Part shown: positions 1 to 6,709 of the stretch, piece after piece
Position numbering within the stretch: the stretch's first letter is position 1
Layout: each line of letters opens with the position of its first letter
Source of the DNA: Nitrospinota bacterium
GTDB lineage: Bacteria; UBA8248
Assembly (NCBI GenBank): GCA_003506735.1
Contig: DNYS01000035.1
Location: 24,573 to 36,235 of the forward strand
Length of the DNA: 11,663 nt
Reading direction: 5' to 3'
Notes under the pieces: model-generated
Told to the model about the DNA's origin: nothing
Databases searched by the model: none
What the model saw: only the letters and a program-made list of their open reading frames with translations
Program-made: the position numbers and the translations under genes

Positions 1-33
1 TTTTCATTGCCGCGATCTTCAAATCGAAACGCC

Positions 34-38
34 GGGAG
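34..38 (+). promoter_or_regulatory. Shine-Dalgarno site deciding the DUF3105 start
   Basis: GGGAG lies 7 nt before the GTG at 46. This is the reason for preferring GTG-46 over the in-frame TTG at position 7. Confidence 0.5.
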
Positions 39-45
39 CGACAGC

Positions 46-660
46 GTGCCCAAGTCCAAATCAAAGCCGAAACAAAAGGGAAAGAAATCCCGCAAGGAAC
101 AGGATAACAAAAAGGGTGGAACAGGAAATCTCATCGCCCTGGCGGCGGTTGTTTTGGCCGTGGCCGGCGGCGCGTATTATTGGTTGAATTCAGGGGGAGG
201 AGAGCGGGCTTTTTTGAAATCGGCGGCGGTGGGCAAATCGATTCAGTCGCGGATAAAAACCATCCCCACCCGGGGCGGCGGCCACCTTCGGGCGGGCCGA
301 TCCGCCAGCTACCCCAGCATCTATCCCACCTCCGGGCCGCATGATTCTGTCGGGACGAGACCGGGTTTCTACACCTCGCGCCAGCGCCCCGAGAAGCTGG
401 TGCACGCGATCGAGCACGGCAACATCGTCATCTACTACGATAAACCCGGAGATGGAGCGATGGAGGCCTTGCGCTCCTGGACCGCGCTCTATTCGGGGCC
501 TTGGTCCGGGGTCGTCGCCACGCCGATGGCCGGAATCGGGAAATCGATAGTCCTGACCGCCTGGACGAAGCGCCTCACCCTGGCCGAATTCGACCGGGCG
601 GCGGCGGCGGCGTTTATCGACCTCTTCCGGGGCCGCGGGCCGGAGAACCGGGTCCGCTGA
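46..660 (+). CDS. DUF3105 family membrane-anchored protein
   Basis: A 204-residue protein of unknown function. It opens with a lysine-rich cytoplasmic stretch (about residues 3-23), then one hydrophobic helix (about 28-47), then a globular extracytoplasmic domain. The domain carries the DUF3105 hallmarks PTSGPH (94-99) and LVHAIEHG (118-125) followed by NIVIYYD, and ends with a GKSIVLTAW strand. The conserved histidines (H99, H120, H124) could bind a metal or take part in catalysis, but that is inference. I chose GTG at 46 because GGGAG (34-38) sits 7 nt upstream. An in-frame TTG at 7 also exists but has no visible ribosome binding site inside the window. The gene is convergent with the CopD-like gene, and its upstream neighbour lies outside the window. 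Family assignment is by motif; biochemical role is unknown. Confidence 0.82.
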   Translation: MPKSKSKPKQKGKKSRKEQDNKKGGTGNLIALAAVVLAVAGGAYYWLNSGGGERAFLKSAAVGKSIQSRIKTIPTRGGGHLRAGRSASYPSIYPTSGPHDSVGTRPGFYTSRQRPEKLVHAIEHGNIVIYYDKPGDGAMEALRSWTALYSGPWSGVVATPMAGIGKSIVLTAWTKRLTLAEFDRAAAAAFIDLFRGRGPENRVR

Positions 661-720
661 TTCCGGTTCCGCCGCACTGGGCGGGCAGCGGAAGAACCTG
701 ATTGCCTTTCTGGAGAAATA

Positions 721-742
721 CCAGCCCCGCCGAAGGGGCTGG
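721..742. terminator. GC-rich hairpin, possible bidirectional terminator
   Basis: Perfect 8-bp inverted repeat CCAGCCCC / GGGGCTGG with a 6-nt loop (gccgaa), placed between two convergent genes. On the minus strand it is followed by TATTTCT, a weak U-rich run. On the plus strand no U tract follows. The position favours transcription termination, but it is not a canonical intrinsic terminator. Confidence 0.4.
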
Positions 743-776
743 GAGCGTCTCCCTCGTCCGGAACCGCATCCTCTCT

Positions 777-806
777 CCGAGAGACATCTCCCCGAGAGAC
801 ATCGGA
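777..806. repeat. Two-copy tandem repeat, period 15 bp
   Basis: CCGAGAGACATC occurs at 777-788 and again at 792-803, so the period is 15 bp and the 12 core bases are identical. The second copy diverges after the core. It lies just downstream of the CopD-like stop codon. Function is unknown; replication slippage is the simplest origin. Confidence 0.6.
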
Positions 807-816
807 GCGCGGCCGC

Positions 817-1245
817 CTACCCGTGCGTCACCCAGATTCCCAGGAAGACGACGATCACGGCGAGTGCGAGGTTGATCGTCAGATAGGTCTTCCGGTTCGC
901 CTTCATGCCCTCGAAGCCCGTCCGCCAGGTGAGGGCGACGCCGATAAAAATAATGATCAGGGCTAGAGCGATCTTGAGAACGAGGATTCCCGGAATGGTC
1001 ATTCCCGAGCGGATGAGCCGGGTGATGTGGTGAATTCCGGTGAGGAAGAGCATGAGAAACGAGCCGTGCAGAAAGGGAACGAATTTCGCTCGAAGGGCCT
1101 GCATGCAGCGCTGCCGCTCCTCATCGGGAAGACCTTCGGCGTAGGGAAGCGCGACAAACCGGAAAAATGCCACCCCGCCCACGGCGAGAATGGCGCTGAT
1201 AACGTGAACCGTCGTGACGAAAATGTTTCCGATGCTGTAGTTCAT
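817..1245 (-). CDS. Small four-helix CopD-like integral membrane protein
   Basis: A 142-residue membrane protein with four predicted helices (about 9-31, 57-75, 84-107, 121-140). The layout resembles CopD-family and related small membrane proteins. Several of these carry haem or copper through histidines within or next to the helices. Here H14 is in helix 1, H60 and H72/H73 are near helix 2, and H141 is at the C-terminus. Metal or haem binding is inference. The start is clear: AGGAGG (1250-1255 on the opposite strand) lies 4 nt before ATG. The ATG overlaps the FIST gene's TGA in an ATGA, so translation is probably coupled. It is the last gene of the CoA-transferase operon. Longer versions of this frame extend into the FIST gene and are artefacts. 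Confidence 0.75.
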   Translation of the reverse strand: MNYSIGNIFVTTVHVISAILAVGGVAFFRFVALPYAEGLPDEERQRCMQALRAKFVPFLHGSFLMLFLTGIHHITRLIRSGMTIPGILVLKIALALIIIFIGVALTWRTGFEGMKANRKTYLTINLALAVIVVFLGIWVTHG

Positions 1246-2483
1246 ATATCCTCCTGGGACATGGGCGGATGGTCTCCACCCAGTATCATCAATACACCCG
1301 AAAACTGATGCAAATGATCTTCCGTGCCGATGGGCGCGATCTCCGAGCCGGTGAAAAATCCCGCCACCGGAAGGCCGGGCGCTTCCCGGCGGATGGCCGC
1401 GGAGTCCACGCCGCTCTCTCCGTAGAGCGAGGCGCCCCGCCCGGAGCAGTTGAAGTAGAGGGCGAAATCGGCTGCGTCGGCTAGATTCTCCGTAGCGAAC
1501 CGCTCCTTGGCCTTCGAGAGCATGGTTTCGAGGTCGGCGCGGGCCCTGGGGCCGTCGCGGCGCGTGAAGGTGATCGCTTGGCCGACGGAGATTTTCTCGG
1601 GCAGGGCAATGAGCCCTTTTCCGGGATCGAGCCCGACGACCGGGCGCACGATATAGTTTCCGTGATCCAGCACGACCGCGTCCGGGTCTCCGGGCAGGCC
1701 GACGAACACATGGACCGCGGCGGTACGCGGGTTTTGCATCAACGCCTCGCCCGCCGCCTCGGCGAATACCTCGTAGGCGGGCCGGCCCGAGATCTCGAAG
1801 ATGATGTTCTCCTCGGCGCGGGTCACCGCCATGGGCTCCCCATCGGGCTGGTAGGCCTGGGTGATGCCGATGAAGCGGGTGGGGCTCCAGGGAAAAACCG
1901 CTCCGGCCACGGCGTCGGTTTTCATCTCCTCGTCCAGAAACTGAAACGTTCGCCCGAGCCGGCCGTTCTCCGCGGCGCCTCCGCCTACGATGATGGCATC
2001 CTCGCCCAGCTCCTCGTGGAGGCCCCTGAAAAGCTCCCCGGCGCGGAGGTTGTAGGAATCCGGAAGAATGACGGCGGCCGGCGGCCCTTCTCCTCGAAAC
2101 GCCGCGCCCAGCCCCTCGCGGGCCTGGCGGCCGGCTTCTCTTCCGCATTCGAGCGGATCGCGGCCCAGCCCCCCGGCGAGAAACGGCGCGGCGGCAAAGC
2201 CTTCCCCGCCGATGGCCAGCGCGGCGGCCCCGGTCTCGCCTTCGATCTCGGCCTCCGCAGTCAGGACCCCGTAACCCGTGCAGCCGACCACCCGCGCCCC
2301 GCCGGATCGCTCACGGGCGGCGCGGGCGATCCGGGGCCAATCCTCCAGGTGCTCAGAGGTCACAAAAAGAAAAACAAGGTCCGCCCGGCCGATTCCAGCC
2401 ATATCCATCGCATCGCCGACGGCCCCCTCGGCGGCCTCGCGCGATCCGCGCGCGCCCGAAATCCCCGCTCCCGCGCGGATCAT
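1242..2483 (-). CDS. FIST domain protein (FIST_N plus FIST_C)
   Basis: A 413-residue cytosolic protein with the two-part FIST layout: FIST_N about 30-230 and FIST_C about 235-400. Visible hallmarks are GCTGYGVLT (68-74 region), YNLRAGELF (144-152), the glycine run GGGAAENG (167-174), FNCSGRG (344-350, with C346) and GFFTGSEIAP (375-384). FIST domains are predicted sensory modules for small ligands, possibly amino acids. They usually occur with signalling domains, but none is attached here, so this is a stand-alone sensor or an enzyme of unknown activity. I chose ATG-2483 because FIST homology starts immediately (AGAGISG) and its ATGA overlaps the subunit B stop. The SD (GGAGG only 1 nt away) is poorly spaced, which suggests re-initiation by terminating ribosomes. 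Confidence 0.88.
   Translation of the reverse strand: MIRAGAGISGARGSREAAEGAVGDAMDMAGIGRADLVFLFVTSEHLEDWPRIARAARERSGGARVVGCTGYGVLTAEAEIEGETGAAALAIGGEGFAAAPFLAGGLGRDPLECGREAGRQAREGLGAAFRGEGPPAAVILPDSYNLRAGELFRGLHEELGEDAIIVGGGAAENGRLGRTFQFLDEEMKTDAVAGAVFPWSPTRFIGITQAYQPDGEPMAVTRAEENIIFEISGRPAYEVFAEAAGEALMQNPRTAAVHVFVGLPGDPDAVVLDHGNYIVRPVVGLDPGKGLIALPEKISVGQAITFTRRDGPRARADLETMLSKAKERFATENLADAADFALYFNCSGRGASLYGESGVDSAAIRREAPGLPVAGFFTGSEIAPIGTEDHLHQFSGVLMILGGDHPPMSQEDI
1250..1255 (-). promoter_or_regulatory. Strong Shine-Dalgarno site for the CopD-like gene
   Basis: Perfect AGGAGG read on the minus strand, 4 nt from ATG-1245 and embedded in the last codons of the FIST gene. It fixes the start and shows this small gene is really translated. 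Confidence 0.75.
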
Positions 2484-3175
2484 GCCTCCGGTTCCCGCTC
2501 GAGGGTTCCAAGCGTATCGGCCACCCGGAGCCGGGGCCCGCTTACGCGCTGGATGTCTTCGGCATCGAGTCCCGCCGCCACCTCCCGGAGAAGGGGGGCA
2601 TCTCCGGTGAACTCGATGAAGGCGATGTCGGTGAAAAGTTTGGTCACGACCCCGGCCGCCGTGAGCGGATAGGTGCATTCGTCGAGCAGCTTGAGGCCCC
2701 CGTCCTTCATGAGGTGGGTCATGATGGCGAAGACCTCCCCGGCACCGGTGGCGAGGTCCATTGCCCCGCCGATGCCGCCTTTTCCGGCGCCGGGCACGGT
2801 CCAGTTCGCCAGGTCTCCCCGGGCGGACACCTGGAGCGCGCCGAGGACAGCGATGTCCACGTGTCCCCCCCGGATCATCGCGAACGAATCGGCGTGCCCG
2901 AAAAACGAGGCGCCCGGAATCGCGGTGACGGGCTCGCGCGAGGCGTTGATAAGGTCCCGATCCTCCTTGCCGGGGGCGGGCCTCGGGCCGATGCCCAGGA
3001 TGCCGTTTTCGGCCATGAACATAACCCCGCGCCCGGTCTCGACATAATTGGCCACCTGGGTCGGGATGCCGATCCCCAGGTTCACCACCGTCCCACCGGG
3101 AACCTCCCGGGCCACGCGGCGCGCAATATCGCCCGGCCGCAGGGCGGCGGCCTCAAGCTTCGGATCGGAGTTCAA
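2480..3175 (-). CDS. scoB: Type I 3-oxoacid CoA-transferase, subunit B
   Basis: Beta subunit (231 residues) of a heteromeric CoA transferase that moves CoA between an acyl-CoA donor and a keto acid such as acetoacetate or oxoadipate. The catalytic glutamate is E56 in AENGILG (55-61). The family signature GHADSFAMIRGGHVD (93-107) and the GKGGIGGAMDL stretch (131-141) are present, and length is normal. The start is an unusual TTG at 3175 with GGAGA 5 nt upstream, and the protein then begins at the expected place before ALRPGDIARRVARE. This start overlaps the end of subunit A by 23 nt. A longer frame to 3382 reads through subunit A in another frame with Ser/Arg-rich nonsense, so I rejected it. 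Substrate (sco, ato or pca type) cannot be settled from sequence alone. Confidence 0.93.
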   Translation of the reverse strand: MNSDPKLEAAALRPGDIARRVAREVPGGTVVNLGIGIPTQVANYVETGRGVMFMAENGILGIGPRPAPGKEDRDLINASREPVTAIPGASFFGHADSFAMIRGGHVDIAVLGALQVSARGDLANWTVPGAGKGGIGGAMDLATGAGEVFAIMTHLMKDGGLKLLDECTYPLTAAGVVTKLFTDIAFIEFTGDAPLLREVAAGLDAEDIQRVSGPRLRVADTLGTLEREPEA

Positions 3176-3848
3176 GGTCTTCTCCCAGGACGACTCTATC
3201 GACGTAGACGCTCGGGGTGTGGACGTTCTCGGGTGCGATTTCGCCCGGCTCCACAATGATTTCGGTCTCGACGAGGGTGAGGCGCGCCGCCGCCGCCATG
3301 ACCGGGTTGAAGTTGGCCGCCGTTCCCCGGTAGGTGAGGTTGCCCATCCGGTCCGCCCGGTGGGCCTTGACGATGGCGACATCGCCGGGGAGGGCGAGCT
3401 CGAGGATGGCCTCGCGTCCGCCGAAGAGGCGGGTCTCTTTTCCCTCGGCCGCCTGGGTCCCCGCTCCGGTGGGGGTGTAGAAGGCCGGAATGCCCGCCCC
3501 CGCCGCCCGGATTCGCTCGGCCATCGTTCCCTGGGGTATTTGCTCCAGTTCGATCTCCCCGGCCATGTATATTTCGCGGAAGACGAAGGCGGTCGGGTGG
3601 AAGGCGTAGGTGCAGATCAGCTTGCGCACCTTCCTCTGCCGGAAGAGGACGGCCAGGCCGCGCTCCCCGAAACCGGCGTGGTTGCTGACGATGGTCAGCT
3701 CCCGGGCGGGATGGTCCGCCATCGCGGCGAGGAGGTTTTCGGGAACCCCCACCCCGCCGAATCCGCCGAGGAGGATCGTCGCCCCGTCGGGGATTCCGGC
3801 GACGGCGGCGGCCGAGCCGGGATAGATTTTGTCTTTCACGGGCGACAC
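3153..3848 (-). CDS. scoA: Type I 3-oxoacid CoA-transferase, subunit A
   Basis: Alpha subunit, 231 residues, which binds CoA and pairs with subunit B. The PROSITE type-1 CoA-transferase signature is complete at residues 21-36 (DGATILLGGFGGVGVP). Other family landmarks are IPQGTMAERIRA (104-115), GAGIPAFYTPTGAGT (117-131), ADRMGNLTYRGTA (165-177) and EPGEIAPENVHTPSVYVDR (200-218). The start is GTG at 3848 with AAGGGAG (3855-3861) 6 nt upstream. An internal GTG at codon 4 is too far from that site. It is the first gene of a four-gene minus-strand operon with a FIST protein and a CopD-like membrane protein. Likely role: activation or breakdown of short keto acids. The exact substrate is unresolved. 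Confidence 0.94.
   Translation of the reverse strand: MSPVKDKIYPGSAAAVAGIPDGATILLGGFGGVGVPENLLAAMADHPARELTIVSNHAGFGERGLAVLFRQRKVRKLICTYAFHPTAFVFREIYMAGEIELEQIPQGTMAERIRAAGAGIPAFYTPTGAGTQAAEGKETRLFGGREAILELALPGDVAIVKAHRADRMGNLTYRGTAANFNPVMAAAARLTLVETEIIVEPGEIAPENVHTPSVYVDRVVLGEDLELRSEA
3181..3185 (-). promoter_or_regulatory. Shine-Dalgarno site supporting the TTG start of subunit B
   Basis: GGAGA on the minus strand, 5 nt before TTG-3175, inside the subunit A coding region. No ATG or GTG start sits in a suitable place, so this site decides the start. Confidence 0.6.
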
Positions 3849-3992
3849 GGGACACTCCCTTGCAGGGTTTTTCGGGTGCAGTGTATTTATGCGGCATTGA
3901 ACCCGAAAAATCCAGGGAGGCGCGCTCCCGGTTGCCTGCCCGCGCGCGCTACCATAAAGTGCGGACGCTCAACACCGTCAATTGAGGGAGAA
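3849..3992. promoter_or_regulatory. Divergent promoter region
   Basis: 144 bp between the divergent starts of the CoA-transferase operon (-) and the spermidine-synthase-like gene (+), so it should hold promoters for both. I see no convincing -35/-10 pair. A CATAAA at 3953-3958 has only a weak TTGCCT 15 nt upstream. The clearest element is the inverted repeat at 3868-3910. Confidence 0.6.
3868..3910. repeat. 10-bp inverted repeat in the divergent region
   Basis: TTTTTCGGGT at 3868-3877 and its exact reverse complement ACCCGAAAAA at 3901-3910, separated by 23 nt. The arms are 33 bp apart start to start, about three helical turns. The proximal arm lies 7 nt beyond the ribosome binding site of subunit A. 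It could be a split operator for a dimeric or tetrameric regulator, or a hairpin in the operon leader. Confidence 0.55.
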
Positions 3993-5576
3993 ATGGCAAA
4001 AACCGCAGCATCCGGCGCGGCGCCGGGAGATGGAAGAGGGGCGCTCTCGGGATGGTATCTTTATTTTTCGGTGTTCCTGTCGGGCGGGTCGATCCTGGTG
4101 ATCGAAATTGCGGCCGGGCGCGTGCTCGCCCCCCATTTCGGGAACACCCTCTACACCTGGACAAGCATGATCGGGATCATCCTCGCTGCCCTGTCGGTGG
4201 GATACGCCATCGGCGGCCGGATGGCCGACCGCGACCCGAGCGCGCACCGGTTTTTTCTGATCATGGTCGCGGGCGCCGGGCTGGTGGCGCTGGTCCCCGT
4301 TCTCCGGGCGGCGTTTCTGCCCACGCTCGAAAAAGGCTTGAGCATCCGATCGGGCCCCATATTCGGCGGCCTGTTGCTTTTCGCCGCGCCCGCGTGCGTC
4401 CTCGCCGCGCTCACCCCCTACGCCGTGAAACTTTCATCGCGGGGGGACGCGACGCTGGGCCGGGTGACCGGAAACCTGTTCACCTGGTCCACCGCCGGAA
4501 GCATCTTCGGCACCTTCATCACCGGATATGTTCTGATACCCGCCTTCGGGCTGAACGCCATCTTTTTGGCCACGGCGATTGCCCTGGCCGCCTCCGCCGT
4601 CGGCGGGCTCTACCTGGTTTCGGGAAAGCTGTCGGGATTGAAAGATGCGGGCTCCCGAAGCGTGCGGAGGGTTCTGATCTTTACCGGCGTTTGCCTCCTC
4701 GCCGGCGCGGCGTGGACACCCCGCCCCCCCGGCCCGACAAAGGAAACCATTTTTTTCAAGGAGAATATGTACCACACCCTCCGGGTGATCGAAGGAGACC
4801 GGGAGGGCAAGCGCGTCCGCCAGCTCTACCTGGACTACCAGCCCGAGGGGGCCATGGTGATCGGCGACGACCGGTCCACCTTTTTCGAGTACACCAAGTT
4901 TCTCGCCCTGGGCCCGGCGGCGGTCCCCCGTATTCGGCGGATGTTTTTCATCGGCGGCGGCGCTTTCACGATGCCCAAGGCGCTTCATCTGATGCTGCCC
5001 GGGGCCGAGATTGTTGTCGCCGAACTGGATTCGGACGTCGTGGCCGCCGGGCGGAAGTTTTTCCGCCTCGGGCGCTATCCCAAGATCAAAACCGTCACCG
5101 GAGACGGCCGGCGCACCCTCCGGAGCGCGAAGGGCAAGTGGGATTTCATCGTCGGCGACGCCTACCGGGGCCTGCGGAACATCCCCTCCCATCTGGTGAC
5201 GCGCGAATTTTTCGAGGAGGCGCGGGCCCGGCTCGCCCCGGGCGGAGCGATGCTGCTCAACCTCATCTCCAAGCGCACGGGCCCGGGGGGGGTGCTGTAC
5301 ACTTCGGTCTACCGGACGATGGCGGCGGTGTTTCCCGATGTCTGGGTGTTCAGCACGGATCCGAACCTGCCCGCCTATGCGCAGAACGTTCTCCTGCTCG
5401 CGTTCCGCGACCGCGACCCCGCCCACCGCCGGAAGTTTCTCGCGCGGCTGGAGTCGGACCCCGCCCTTCGATTCGCCGCCCAAGCGCGCGTGCCGCCGCC
5501 GCCCAAGCGCGCCTATGGACTTGTCATGACGGACGAATACGCCCCGGTGGAGTATCTGATCAACCTGGGGCTTTAG
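3993..5576 (+). CDS. Membrane-fused spermidine-synthase-like protein
   Basis: A 527-residue fusion. The N-terminal half has about seven membrane helices (about 22-42, 55-75, 86-106, 121-145, 164-185, 187-209, 225-241), of the kind often annotated as transporter-like. The C-terminal half (about 255-525) is a Rossmann aminopropyltransferase/methyltransferase fold with MFFIGGGA (317-324), VVAELD (341-346), GDGRR (370-374), GDAYRG (388-393) and the family ending TDEYAPVEYL (513-522). Classical spermidine synthases use an acidic DSSDP-type catalytic loop; here it reads GDAYRG, so real aminopropyl transfer is uncertain. ATG-3993 follows an AGGGAG only 2 nt away, a tight spacing, but no other start fits. 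Longer frames upstream run antisense through the CoA-transferase genes and are artefacts. Confidence 0.85.
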   Translation: MAKTAASGAAPGDGRGALSGWYLYFSVFLSGGSILVIEIAAGRVLAPHFGNTLYTWTSMIGIILAALSVGYAIGGRMADRDPSAHRFFLIMVAGAGLVALVPVLRAAFLPTLEKGLSIRSGPIFGGLLLFAAPACVLAALTPYAVKLSSRGDATLGRVTGNLFTWSTAGSIFGTFITGYVLIPAFGLNAIFLATAIALAASAVGGLYLVSGKLSGLKDAGSRSVRRVLIFTGVCLLAGAAWTPRPPGPTKETIFFKENMYHTLRVIEGDREGKRVRQLYLDYQPEGAMVIGDDRSTFFEYTKFLALGPAAVPRIRRMFFIGGGAFTMPKALHLMLPGAEIVVAELDSDVVAAGRKFFRLGRYPKIKTVTGDGRRTLRSAKGKWDFIVGDAYRGLRNIPSHLVTREFFEEARARLAPGGAMLLNLISKRTGPGGVLYTSVYRTMAAVFPDVWVFSTDPNLPAYAQNVLLLAFRDRDPAHRRKFLARLESDPALRFAAQARVPPPPKRAYGLVMTDEYAPVEYLINLGL

Positions 5577-5589
5577 CCGGTTTTATTCC

Positions 5590-5612
5590 GCATCCGGGGC
5601 CGCCCCGGATGC
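5590..5612. repeat. Perfect intergenic hairpin
   Basis: GCATCCGGGG (5590-5599) and CCCCGGATGC (5603-5612) form a perfect 10-bp stem with a 3-nt loop, 13 nt after the stop of the spermidine-synthase-like gene and 9 nt before the SD of the dehydrogenase. No U tract follows on either strand, so it is not a standard terminator. It could stabilise the upstream mRNA end, tune readthrough, or be a REP-like element. Confidence 0.65.
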
Positions 5613-5631
5613 CCTACGAGCGAGGAAATCC

Positions 5632-6693
5632 ATGGCCAGTCACAAAATCGCCCTCCTTCCCGGGGACGGCATCGGCACCGAAGTGGTCAACGAAGGCGTC
5701 CGGGTGCTGAAGGCGCTCGCCAAGCGGCAGCGGGGCCTTCGGTTCGACTTCACCCGCTATCCCTGGGGAAGCGACTACTACCACAAGACGGGCCGCATGG
5801 CGCCCGAAAACTTTCTCGACAAACTCGCCGAGGCCGACACCATCCTGCTCGGTGCGGTCGGGCGTCCGGACATCCCCGACCACATCACCCTTCAGCAGCT
5901 CCTTCTCCCCATCCGCCGGGCGTTCGATCTCTATATCAACCTGCGCCCGATCATTTTACTTGAAGGACTCGAATCCCCCCTCAAAGGATACGGGCCCGGC
6001 GATATCGATATGCTCTGTTTCCGGGAAAACACCGAGGGCGAGTACAGCCCTGCCGGGGGGCGGCACTACCAGGGCTTTCCCGCCGAGGTGGCGATCCAGA
6101 ACGTGATCTTCACCCGCATGGGCTGCGAGCGGATCATCACGGCGGCGTTCGAGGCGGCCCTGGGGCGCAAGAAAAAGCACGTCACCAACATCACCAAATC
6201 GAACGCCCAGGGCTACACCCTCGTTTTGTGGGATGAGGTATTCGATGAGATCGCGGCCCGGCCGCGCTACAAGAAGATCGGGACCGGAAAATTTCTCGTC
6301 GATGCCGCCGCGCTCGAATTTGTCCGGCGGCCCGAGATTTTTGACGTCGTGGTGGCGAGTAACCTGTTCGCCGACATCCTGACCGACCTGGGCGCGGGCA
6401 TCGTCGGCGGCCTCGGCATCGCGCCGAGTGCTAACACCGGGGACGCCGGGTATCCCGGCTTTTTCGAGCCCGTCCACGGCTCCGCCCCGGACATCATGGG
6501 AAAAGGGATCGCCAACCCGGTCGCGACGATTTTCGCCGTCTCCATGATGCTCGAGTATCTGGGCGAGGGGCGGGCGGCCAAGCGGGTGGACACGGCCGTG
6601 TGCGAGCATCTGGCTGGCGGGCGGCGCACCGGCGATCTAGGCGGCGACGCCACCACGCGCCAGGCGGCGAACGACATCATCAAGCGGCTCTAG
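5632..6693 (+). CDS. Isocitrate/isopropylmalate-family dehydrogenase, tartrate/D-malate type
   Basis: A 353-residue cytosolic enzyme of the beta-decarboxylating dehydrogenase family, which oxidises a 2-hydroxy diacid with NAD(P) and a divalent metal and releases CO2. The ends read LLPGDGIG (8-15) and EPVHGSAPDI (279-288). Likely metal-binding aspartates are D224, D248 and D252, with catalytic K189 (TKSNA) and Y138 (NTEGEYS). The WGSDYY, LLLPIRRAFD and NTEGEYS signatures resemble tartrate/D-malate dehydrogenases more than LeuB. NLFADILTD has alanine where many relatives have glycine. GAGGA lies 5 nt before ATG-5632. No leucine-pathway genes are adjacent, which argues against LeuB. Exact substrate is uncertain. 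Confidence 0.9.
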   Translation: MASHKIALLPGDGIGTEVVNEGVRVLKALAKRQRGLRFDFTRYPWGSDYYHKTGRMAPENFLDKLAEADTILLGAVGRPDIPDHITLQQLLLPIRRAFDLYINLRPIILLEGLESPLKGYGPGDIDMLCFRENTEGEYSPAGGRHYQGFPAEVAIQNVIFTRMGCERIITAAFEAALGRKKKHVTNITKSNAQGYTLVLWDEVFDEIAARPRYKKIGTGKFLVDAAALEFVRRPEIFDVVVASNLFADILTDLGAGIVGGLGIAPSANTGDAGYPGFFEPVHGSAPDIMGKGIANPVATIFAVSMMLEYLGEGRAAKRVDTAVCEHLAGGRRTGDLGGDATTRQAANDIIKRL

Positions 6694-6709
6694 GGCGGAG
6701 GATCAGCCC

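Larger units (their letters stand above)
661..816. other. Convergent intergenic region with a hairpin and a short tandem repeat
   Basis: 156 bp between the stops of the DUF3105 gene (+) and the CopD-like gene (-). It holds the 721-742 hairpin and the 777-806 tandem repeat. There is no credible reading frame: the short minus-strand frame across it owes its repeated residues to the tandem repeat and matches no family I know. Confidence 0.6.

Noticed and set aside
1578..2672. Long plus-strand frame (364 aa) opposite the FIST and CoA-transferase genes
   Set aside because: Antisense to well-supported genes, low-complexity Gly/Arg/Pro composition and no family motif. It is a product of high third-position GC.
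2484..2678. N-terminal extension of the FIST protein
   Set aside because: It translates the 3' end of subunit B in another frame into His/Arg-rich nonsense; FIST homology starts at ATG-2483.
4434..5483. Long minus-strand frame (349 aa) opposite the spermidine-synthase-like gene
   Set aside because: Shadow of a gene with clear domain motifs; no recognisable domain of its own.
4052..5710. Plus-strand frame (552 aa) in another frame of the spermidine-synthase-like gene
   Set aside because: Arg/Pro/Gly-rich translation that runs past the real stop and into the dehydrogenase; no domain.
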